A stretch of 64,000 nucleotides of DNA from NCBI RefSeq assembly GCF_000970205.1, contig NZ_CP009512.1, forward strand, positions 1,178,001-1,242,000, given 5' to 3'. Every line of letters starts with the position of its first letter. Position 1 is the stretch's first letter. This DNA is from Methanosarcina mazei S-6 (GTDB taxonomy: Archaea; Halobacteriota; Methanosarcinia; Methanosarcinales; Methanosarcinaceae). Below are positions 19,226 through 26,037 of the stretch, one piece after another. The position numbers and the translations under genes were made by a program. Below the pieces are notes generated by a model that was given only the letters and a program-made list of their open reading frames with translations, made no database searches and had not been told where the DNA came from.

Positions 19226-19774
19226 TTATTTATGACCCTCTTCTTCTTTTTGCCTTTTCAGAGCATCCCGGAACTTTATATATCCGCAGCTGTCTCCTTC
19301 CAGGGTAATTATCCTTCCTTCTATGCTCCCTTTTTCGATTATGAGTTCTACAACACCTGGGTTTGACATCCTGGGCTTTGTAGGAGAACCCGGGCATACA
19401 AGCATTACATCCTTCCTTTCAATGATAGGGCGGTGAAGGTGCCCGAAAATCAGGACATCGACTTCCATTTCTTTTGCCAGGTAGCCCTGTGCGGTCGTGT
19501 CCATCACTGAGAGCCCTGCCTCATGGACCACTCCTATCCTTACCCCTTCAACCTCAAATTTCAGCCTTTCGGGAAGGAGCTTCCTGAGTTCGGGGCTGTC
19601 ATCGTTTCCGGAAACGGCTTTCAGCTTGCCGCTGGCATTAAAAGCCCGGTATGCTTCTACAGTGCTAAAATCCCCTGCATGGACAATAAGGTCGCAGTCT
19701 TCGAGAAGGGTTTGAAGCTGTCCAGGGATCTCTCCTGTCTTGAGATGGGTATCGGAAAGTATAATCAGTTTCAT
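19226..19774 (-). CDS. YfcE/MJ0936-type metallophosphoesterase
   Basis: A 182-residue calcineurin-like phosphoesterase. The metal ligands are visible in order: SDTH (D8, H10), HAGD near 31-34, GNDD near 55, VVHEAG near 82, and the C-terminal GHLHRP near 116. This compact form matches the YfcE/MJ0936 family, which hydrolyses phosphodiesters in vitro; the physiological substrate is unknown. The ATG at 19774 has an excellent ribosome-binding site (GGAGG, seven bases upstream on the coding strand). It is transcribed leftward and is probably monocistronic. Confidence 0.9.
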   Translation of the reverse strand: MKLIILSDTHLKTGEIPGQLQTLLEDCDLIVHAGDFSTVEAYRAFNASGKLKAVSGNDDSPELRKLLPERLKFEVEGVRIGVVHEAGLSVMDTTAQGYLAKEMEVDVLIFGHLHRPIIERKDVMLVCPGSPTKPRMSNPGVVELIIEKGSIEGRIITLEGDSCGYIKFRDALKRQKEEEGHK

Positions 19775-19851
19775 GGAAAACCTCCGCTATAAGTAAAATA
19801 TACCATTTTAAGATAAAAATGTACAGCGTAAACTTCGGGAAGCCTTGGAAT

Positions 19852-19965
19852 CAGGCTTAAATCCGGAATTCATACTTGAATCCGAAATCATACCGGGACC
19901 TGTAATCCATACTTGAATCCGAAATTATACCAGGACCTGTAATTCATACTGGAACCTGCAATTTA
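19852..19965. repeat. 37-bp direct repeat, two full copies plus partial ends
   Basis: Positions 19872-19908 and 19909-19945 are two 37-base units that differ at only a few positions (core cttgaatccgaaat then ataccrggacctgtaat). Truncated versions occur on both sides. It lies between the phosphodiesterase start and the 3' end of the regulator gene at 20042. Confidence 0.85.
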
Positions 19966-20041
19966 ATTTACATTAAAAAAGTAAGTTTCGAGTTCCGGAT
20001 GCATGGAACCCAAAATTAAATATAAAACGTTAAAAAGACTC

Positions 20042-20830
20042 TTATTCGACTGTCAGGTCAACGAGTTCATACTCGAGGTTTTCGGTTTCCAGCCTGTTAA
20101 GAAGAGCAGAGACCTGTTCGTCCACAGAAACCACAAGGGATGAAAGCCCGTGATATGCAGCCTCAATAACGGATTCGTTTGTCCCGAACATTACATTCGG
20201 GCTTATGCCTATCTTGCGGAGTGCGATTAAAGACTCAACGCCTATTGCTGCTATATAGGGTTTTGCGTCTGCCAGCATCTTCAGGCGCTCGAGGTCAACT
20301 TTTCTTGACCCTCCGCGCTCAACCCTCGGAACCTTGCAGATCGTGATGGTTGCATTTTCCAGGTCTATAAGGCCCTTGAGGCTGGTTACTCCTACATCTT
20401 CTCCTTCAGCGGCGTCGGATATAATGGCGCCTGATGCGCCTGTTACTTCCCTGCTGCTTACATAGAGGAGTCCGTGATCCATTTTCAGGTAGACCTGCTG
20501 GCCCTCTTTGACCTCCTCTCTTGTAATGGCTGTCCAGGTAGAGACATGGCTGATTATATCCTCCATGACAAAGCGGGCATACTGCTTCATTTCGGTTGCA
20601 TTCTCAAGAACCCACTCTACGCCTTCTTTCGTTATCCTGTACCGGACACGGCCCTCGGTGACGATCAGCCCGTCATTCACAAGCTCCTTAATGTATTCGG
20701 AAACTGCCTGGGGGGTTATTCCTATTTTTGCGGCAATTTCTTTCTGCCTTACATTGGGCTGGTGGGCTGCAATCTCAATGAGGACCTGAAATTTGGTGAC
20801 TCCGCTCTTGGTCTGGAGGATTTTAATCAT
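20042..20830 (-). CDS. Winged-helix transcriptional regulator with a C-terminal sensory-type domain
   Basis: The N-terminal 75 residues form a MarR/Lrp-like winged helix. EIAAHQPNVRQKEIAAKIGI is followed by the recognition helix TPQAVSEYIKELV and the wing GRVRYRITKEG. The remaining 180 residues are a conserved-looking archaeal domain of unknown ligand, with GASGAIISDAAEGEDVGVTS and a Rossmann-like end. The ATG at 20830 overlaps the upstream regulator's TGA by one base (TGATG). The frame could also begin with TTG one codon earlier. The two regulators are therefore co-translated. The target genes are unknown; the DHS-like gene lies just upstream. Confidence 0.8.
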   Translation of the reverse strand: MIKILQTKSGVTKFQVLIEIAAHQPNVRQKEIAAKIGITPQAVSEYIKELVNDGLIVTEGRVRYRITKEGVEWVLENATEMKQYARFVMEDIISHVSTWTAITREEVKEGQQVYLKMDHGLLYVSSREVTGASGAIISDAAEGEDVGVTSLKGLIDLENATITICKVPRVERGGSRKVDLERLKMLADAKPYIAAIGVESLIALRKIGISPNVMFGTNESVIEAAYHGLSSLVVSVDEQVSALLNRLETENLEYELVDLTVE

Positions 20831-21351
20831 CAATCGTAATTCTCCTCTACATCTTCAATTAATTTTAATCTCTGCCCCATTACTGAAAGCCTTTCGGACC
20901 TGCGGGCAACAGCACAGATATAGAACGGATTCCTATTAAGAGTCCTTGTGAGGTTGCTCATCGAGGTATTGCCTTCTTCTACCAGTCTTTCAAGTTCCTC
21001 CATAGCGTCCTTAACCTCTTCATAAGGCTTGAAGGTCAGCATAATAATGTCGCTGAGGTCTTCAAAAGAACACTGGAAGTTCACCTGGACCTTTGAATAA
21101 GAACTGTGGTATTCTTTCGAGGGTTTTTGCCCTGCTTCGGGAACTCTCCACTGGCTTTCAAGGAGCCCGGCTTTTTTCAGAATATGAAGGCTTTTTGATG
21201 AGTCTGTGCCTATAAACTCATCGATTTCCGCTCTGGTCATCCATTTGTTAGAAAGTGCGTCGAATATTTTTTTATGGGTTCTGGATCCAAAAGTCCTGAG
21301 TAATGGTACTAAATAGGAAGGATCGTTAATTATTCGAGTTCGTTTACCCAT
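20830..21351 (-). CDS. ArsR-like winged-helix protein
   Basis: This 173-residue soluble protein has an N-terminal winged helix (LLRTFGSRTHKKIFDALSN, WMTRAEIDEFIG, and the recognition segment SSKSLHILKKAGLLES). A beta segment YHSSYSKVQVNFQCSFEDL and a helical C-terminal half follow. I infer a DNA-binding regulator; no ligand residues are evident. A clear ribosome-binding site (GGAGAGGACATAA before the ATG) supports the start at 21351. It precedes and overlaps the regulator at 20042-20830, so the pair form one leftward unit. Confidence 0.78.
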   Translation of the reverse strand: MGKRTRIINDPSYLVPLLRTFGSRTHKKIFDALSNKWMTRAEIDEFIGTDSSKSLHILKKAGLLESQWRVPEAGQKPSKEYHSSYSKVQVNFQCSFEDLSDIIMLTFKPYEEVKDAMEELERLVEEGNTSMSNLTRTLNRNPFYICAVARRSERLSVMGQRLKLIEDVEENYD

Positions 21352-21414
21352 TTATGTCCTCTCCTTCTCGCCTTATCTTATCAGTTTCAAATATAATAAA
21401 GATTTGTAATGTAA

Positions 21415-22452
21415 TTATTCGTTATAAGCAATCTCAAGCCCTTCGGGCCCGTCCCAGGAAAAGACAGGGGCAGTGCGTTTAACTCCGCGCGTCTTTTCAT
21501 GCAAAGCATGGGCAACAATAGGAAGGGCAATGGTGGCATCCACGAAAACCTGCACTTTTTTTGCCTGAGCTGCAACCTTGCCCCAGGAAACCGCTTCGTC
21601 AAAAGTGCAGCCTGAGAGCCCACCCCAGTGAGGAGAGTCCGAGGTATACTGGATAGCATATTCATGCCCCGGAACGTCCATTCCCAGAATAGAAGCTATC
21701 ACTTCGGTCTGCTGGATAAAATTCTTCGGGACTCCTCCTCCTACATAGACCACACCCGTATGCCCTGACTTTTCAACGATCTGTGTGATTTCGTCAACGT
21801 CTTTTATCTGGTCTATTTCAAGTTTGAGCCCTCTTCTCCTTGCAATGGTAAGCCCTATACCTATGGAACTGTCCGATAGGGCGGGCACGAATATGGGGAC
21901 GTTATGCCTGTATGCACTTACTACTATCGAATCCTCGGCAGCTCCTCTCCTTACGAGCTCCTTCCCAAGAAGGTACATAAACTCTCTTGAAGAACAGCTT
22001 ATCTCTCCGATTTCCTCTGCAAAATCCGCAATCAGGTTGTCTGCGTTCCTGAACTCTTCTTCAACTGCAAAGACGTCATAAATCCTGTCCACACCGTGTT
22101 CAAAGAGTTTTTCATCATTGGCAAGATGAGAGCCCACATAATGTTTTCTCCCGAGGGCTTCGTGAGAATCATGGAAGAGGTTTGCTCCTGTGCTTACAAG
22201 GCAGTCGATCATTCTTTCCCGGATAAGGTAAGAAATAACCCTGCGCATGCCGGCAGGAACCATGGCTCCGGACAGGCCCATGAGTACGGTAGTGTCCTTT
22301 TCTTTGAGCATGTTGCTCCATGCCTGAACCGATTCCGCAAGCTTTCTGCCCTGAAAACCTGTCCTGAGCATTCCGTCCATTAATTCGCTTACAGACCTGT
22401 CCTTTACATCAATCGGAATTGTCGGGGTGTTAGTAAATACATTGTGATGCAT
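21415..22452 (-). CDS. Deoxyhypusine synthase-like protein
   Basis: The fold and length (345 residues) match the deoxyhypusine synthase family, which moves an aminobutyl group from spermidine to a lysine of aIF5A using NAD. The active-site lysine motif is intact: DEAVSWGK, where K corresponds to human Lys329. The NAD-binding STGANLFHDSHE and VYVGGGVPKNFI segments are also present. The frame opens at 22464. The ATG at 22452 is better placed, because GGAG lies six bases before it. pdaD lies about 430 bases upstream on the same strand. Archaeal DHS is thought able to use agmatine, so a functional link is plausible. It could instead be a homospermidine-synthase-like paralogue. Confidence 0.82.
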   Translation of the reverse strand: MHHNVFTNTPTIPIDVKDRSVSELMDGMLRTGFQGRKLAESVQAWSNMLKEKDTTVLMGLSGAMVPAGMRRVISYLIRERMIDCLVSTGANLFHDSHEALGRKHYVGSHLANDEKLFEHGVDRIYDVFAVEEEFRNADNLIADFAEEIGEISCSSREFMYLLGKELVRRGAAEDSIVVSAYRHNVPIFVPALSDSSIGIGLTIARRRGLKLEIDQIKDVDEITQIVEKSGHTGVVYVGGGVPKNFIQQTEVIASILGMDVPGHEYAIQYTSDSPHWGGLSGCTFDEAVSWGKVAAQAKKVQVFVDATIALPIVAHALHEKTRGVKRTAPVFSWDGPEGLEIAYNE

Positions 22453-22884
22453 ACCATTCTCCATATAAATATAACAGATTGCGATATGTTTTGCCTGTAG
22501 CCCTTACTGCCTTCCCGCAGGTACCTGGCAATATACGGTAAGAGGCGCAAACAGCGTTAAGGGATTATATATTTTTTATTAAATATCAATATATGCAGAC
22601 CCTCTTGCCTGCCGGCTTTTCACAGAGAGCGGCTACTCCCGGATAAGCTTTATTTTCTGTGTTTAAAAGTCATAAGTTAAATGAAATGCGTATAATGAAT
22701 GATAATGATTACTGGGGACTCCTATGATAGTCGTATACCAGATAATGGTCAGGTAATCTGTAAAGGGACATCAATAGCAGACTTATCGCAAACAAACAAT
22801 ATACTGTAAACAACCAGTGTAACCAGTACTGTTATAATGTATATGAAATAGCAGTATTACCGTTTGTACAGGATATCCTGTTAT
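22453..22884. other. Intergenic region between pdaD and the DHS-like gene
   Basis: No gene is seen. The segment near 22560-22590 (ttatatattttttattaaatat) is TATA-like and could serve the leftward DHS-like gene. An imperfect palindromic patch, actgttataatg to atagcagt, lies at 22828-22857. Confidence 0.45.
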
Positions 22885-23382
22885 TTAAATAACAAAAACT
22901 GCTGCGGATATTACAGTCATCCAGTCGCCGCTATCTTTTACTGTTGACGATCTGGGGATGCTGAATGTTTTAAGAGGCTCTTCTTTTGTCCAGGTGCTGT
23001 ACATGCTTTCTGCAAGTTTTACTGCGTGTGCACCTGCGTCCTGCGCGCTTTCTTCATAAGCGTGGTATTCGGAGATATAACCATGTTTGCTGATATCCAC
23101 TGGAAGAGCACAGCCCACTGAACTTGTTAACGTTTTTCCGGGATCATTCGAAGAGATTCTGGACATTACACAGAAAACTATCTCTCCGGGGCTGAGTTCT
23201 TTCAGACCTTCCTCCTTTGTTACAATTTCACATCTCGGAGGCAGGATAGAACTCACAGTTACAAGGTTAAATTTTTCAATACATGCGTCCCGAAGGGCAG
23301 CCTCAAATGATTCAAGTTTTTCGGGATGTGTACCGGCACCACTTGTAAAGAACACTTTTTTTGGAATTAACTTTGTAATCAT
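22885..23382 (-). CDS. pdaD: Pyruvoyl-dependent arginine decarboxylase
   Basis: It decarboxylates arginine to agmatine, the entry to archaeal polyamine synthesis. The 165-residue proenzyme should self-cleave between Ser44 and Ser45 in TVSSILPPRCEIV. This matches the Ser-Ser-[IM]-x-P-P cleavage site of the Methanocaldococcus enzyme (from memory) and would generate the pyruvoyl group. The alpha-chain motif IVFCVMSRISSNDPGKTLTSSVG and the C-terminal catalytic E-Y-H-A-Y-E region are present. AGGA upstream of the ATG supports the start. It is transcribed leftward toward the DHS-like gene but separated by 430 bases. Confidence 0.92.
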   Translation of the reverse strand: MITKLIPKKVFFTSGAGTHPEKLESFEAALRDACIEKFNLVTVSSILPPRCEIVTKEEGLKELSPGEIVFCVMSRISSNDPGKTLTSSVGCALPVDISKHGYISEYHAYEESAQDAGAHAVKLAESMYSTWTKEEPLKTFSIPRSSTVKDSGDWMTVISAAVFVI

Positions 23383-24024
23383 CTTTGCATCCTTAAAATA
23401 TCCTCAGTTTAAGCCTAAACCAGATAGCAATTATCATTTTTAAGCGTTGCCCTTCAATTTAGCTGAAAAAAGCTCTTTTTCTGTTTTCCTGGTCCCCGCC
23501 GGACTTTAAAATTATATATCTTTATTTTAATTTTAATTTTCTTTTCAGGTAATCTTTACGTTGATTTTTTCTAATCTTCAGTCCTTTTCTTTTGATAGAA
23601 GAAGCTTAAAATCTCCAGGTTTTCAGCCTGGTGGCAGTTCACTTTTTCTGCTAAAGGAATATTCTCTAATATTAGCCTGATATTCTCTAATATTAGCCTG
23701 ATACTTTCAAGCTTTATTTGTTTTTTACTTTCTTACTAATTTCTTTTTATTTTCACATCTTTTGTTAAGATTATTTCTTTTTATGAGCTTTCTGCAAAAT
23801 CTCTCATAAGCTTTATATTGTGCAGGATAATTACATCGTGTGTTACTCCCTGCAATTTTCCTGTCCGCAGCTTTCTTATCCGGGAAAATTTTATTTTCCC
23901 GGAAGCTTCCGGAGTGCGGGTCTGATTACCCGGTTATTGTAGCAGGAGATTGTGTTTTTTCCGGCCCCGGGCCTGAAGACAACTACCATTAAATAACCTT
24001 CATCTTGATATAAAGGCAGAGAAA
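23383..24024. other. Divergent intergenic region with a 21-bp direct repeat
   Basis: No gene is seen in 642 bases. Two exact adjacent copies of the 21-base unit atattctctaatattagcct plus g occupy 23659-23700. TATA-like motifs are present on both sides (tatatctttattttaattttaa at 23513-23535, and ccattaaataacc just before 24000 for the rightward gene). Confidence 0.55.
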
Positions 24025-24675
24025 ATGGCAGAGAAACTCAACCTTAAAGTTATGGAACTGCTCAATGGCAGGCGGCTCTCAATAAGTGGGCTCACGCGGG
24101 AACTGAAAGCTGAGGGAATAGAAGAACACAGGCTGGTTCTCACGGGCTACCTCAGGGCACTCAGAGATCTTGAATTACTGGACGAAGTTGAGGTCCCCCC
24201 TTCGAAAATTTATACTCTGCCTGAAAAAAACAAAGATCTTTTGCCGGATAAAGGCAGGGAAGTAAGGCCTGCGGACCCTTCTGATCCAGAAGACATTTAT
24301 CTCATTTTCAGGAACCAGCTCCTTAAAATTGACCTTGACTTCAGGATTCCTGTCGGAGTGTATGTAATTTCCCGGCTTTTCGAGAGGCCCTGTTTCCGCA
24401 GAGAGTTAAAACTTGTAGGAATTACCCAGAAGCACCTTGACCGGTACATGGAAAAACCCGGAATTGTTTGTGAAGCCTCTGACTCGCACCTGAAAAAAGC
24501 CAGAGCCGATATCACAAAAATTGAGATACCTCCTGATGACCCTGCATATGAAATACGCGAAAACAGGGAAGAGGTAACAAAGCTTGCAAATGAAGTGCTT
24601 GCAGGCATGATAAAACACAGGATAGACCTTGAAGGGCTCGTAGCAAAAAGTAAGCAAACTACCCTGCTGCCCTGA
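24025..24675 (+). CDS. Winged-helix-like archaeal protein of unknown function (216 aa)
   Basis: The first 75 residues look like a winged helix (LNLKVMELLNGRRLSISGLT, LTGYLRALRDLELLDEVEV). The remainder is mostly helical and charged, with PDPEDIYLIFRNQLLKIDLDF-type helices and a second helical motif around residues 125-150. No metal motif, signal peptide or membrane segment is present. A DNA-binding or scaffolding role is an inference only. The gene stands about 85 bases upstream of the nitrilase and in the same direction, so they may share a transcript. Confidence 0.7.
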   Translation: MAEKLNLKVMELLNGRRLSISGLTRELKAEGIEEHRLVLTGYLRALRDLELLDEVEVPPSKIYTLPEKNKDLLPDKGREVRPADPSDPEDIYLIFRNQLLKIDLDFRIPVGVYVISRLFERPCFRRELKLVGITQKHLDRYMEKPGIVCEASDSHLKKARADITKIEIPPDDPAYEIRENREEVTKLANEVLAGMIKHRIDLEGLVAKSKQTTLLP

Positions 24676-24771
24676 AAGCCTTTATGCAGATTCTTTGCAG
24701 GTCCCGAACCCTGAAACCTTTTACCTGTCCGAACCAGGAACGATCTTTAATCAAACCTCATGGTCATAAAT

Positions 24772-25680
24772 ATGAAAGTTGCCTGTATCCAGATGGATGT
24801 GCTTCAGTGTAAGAAGCAGGAAAACCTTGAAAAAGCCCTCAGCATGGCTCTTAAAGCTGTTGATAAAGGGGCAGAATTAGTCGTTTTTCCCGAAGTTTTT
24901 TCCACAGGCTTTTGCTATGAAAATATTGACCATGCAGCAGAAACCCTTCCCTCTCCTCTTCTTGAGAACCTGGCGTGTTTTTCCGAAGCCAACGACTGCA
25001 TCATCCTGGGTTCTATCATTCTGAAGGATGGCAACGAATCAGGTGAAGAAAAATATTTTAGAGAGGGAGATGCCTGTTTTTCAGGAAATGAAAATGAGAT
25101 GCCGGTAAATAAAAATTCCACTGAATATAAAAATTTCACTGAAAATAAAAATTCCGCTGAAAATAAAAATTCTCCTTATTATAACCTCGGCTTCTGCTTC
25201 GAGTCCGGGGCTCTTGCAGGCACTTACCGCAAAACTCACCCTTTCAAAGCCGAAAATAAGTATTTCTCAAAAGGCAGTTCGATAGAGCCCATTTCCCTGA
25301 AAAAACAAGACCTGAAAATCGGCTTTGAGATCTGCTATGAACTCCGCTTTCCCGAGGTCGCAAGAAAACTGGCTCTTGCCGGCTCTGACCTGCTTGTAAC
25401 CACAGCAGCTTTTCCGAATCCCAGGTCCGAACACTGGAAGGTCCTTGCAAAGGCAAGAGCAATAGAAAACCAGATCCCTCACATCGCCTGCAACCGCACA
25501 GGTTCTGCCCCTGACTGCAGTTATTTCGGGCACTCGATGATTATTGATGCCTGGGGAGAAGTAAAAGCCGATGCAGGAAGCAAAGAATGTGTAATAGTTC
25601 ATGACCTTGACATGTCCCAGAAAGATGAGGTCCGAAAATTAATCCCTGTTTTTGAAGACAGAAGAGTGGAGCTTTACTGA
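24772..25680 (+). CDS. Carbon-nitrogen hydrolase (nitrilase superfamily) with a repetitive insert
   Basis: It hydrolyses a C-N bond, probably an amide. The catalytic triad is visible: Glu in VVFPEVFS, Lys in YRKTHPF and Cys in FEICYELRFPE. The first strand KVACIQMDV and the late segment WKVLAKARAIENQ also fit the family. The ATG at 24772 is chosen over 24760 because members begin at MKVACIQ. Residues about 100-137 are an extra hydrophilic, Asn/Lys/Glu-rich stretch (KNSTEYKNFTENKNSAENKN) lying before the catalytic Lys. It is encoded by a DNA minisatellite and is not part of the domain core. The substrate is unknown. Confidence 0.88.
   Translation: MKVACIQMDVLQCKKQENLEKALSMALKAVDKGAELVVFPEVFSTGFCYENIDHAAETLPSPLLENLACFSEANDCIILGSIILKDGNESGEEKYFREGDACFSGNENEMPVNKNSTEYKNFTENKNSAENKNSPYYNLGFCFESGALAGTYRKTHPFKAENKYFSKGSSIEPISLKKQDLKIGFEICYELRFPEVARKLALAGSDLLVTTAAFPNPRSEHWKVLAKARAIENQIPHIACNRTGSAPDCSYFGHSMIIDAWGEVKADAGSKECVIVHDLDMSQKDEVRKLIPVFEDRRVELY
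25106..25176 (+). repeat. In-frame 18-bp minisatellite inside the nitrilase gene
   Basis: Four units of about 18 bases (gtaaataaaaattccact, then variants with gaatataaaaatttcact and gaaaataaaaattccgct) keep the reading frame. They encode six-residue repeats N/Y-K-N-x-T/A-E. The length in codons is whole, so expansion or contraction would not break the protein. Confidence 0.85.
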
Positions 25681-26037
25681 TACAGTCTTAACCTTTTTCC
25701 GGTCATTTCCAGCTGCCTGGCTGATATTCCATATTTGGATATTTTCCGGCGCGGCTAATGTTTTCAATTTTATATCCAGTACCAGATGGTTCGAGAGGAG
25801 CGCGGCACGTTTACAGAAAGAACCTGCGATTAATTTGCTGTCATTCAGGAAATAGATAACAGTAAATTAACCGGAGAGTTAACCGGAAAGAACCAGAAAA
25901 CGAACATGAAATTCTTCGAAGAAGAGGCACAAAATATGAAAGTATTTGGGAGTACTTTCATGCCAGAGAAAAAAGTAAGAAATTCCGGGCTTTCTTACCT
26001 GCCCGGATGAGGAATGTTTCATTTATAAAGAAGTTTT
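25681..26037. other. Convergent intergenic region with hairpins
   Basis: No gene is seen. atgaaagta (25936-25944) pairs perfectly with tactttcat (25953-25961), an eight-base loop between. A GC-rich stem ccgggc/gcccgg lies close behind (25986-26007). Together they are likely the terminators for the convergent nitrilase and leuS genes. Confidence 0.55.

Noticed and set aside
19852-19965. CRISPR-like 37-bp repeat
   Set aside because: The two 37-base copies touch each other with no spacers; no cas gene is nearby.
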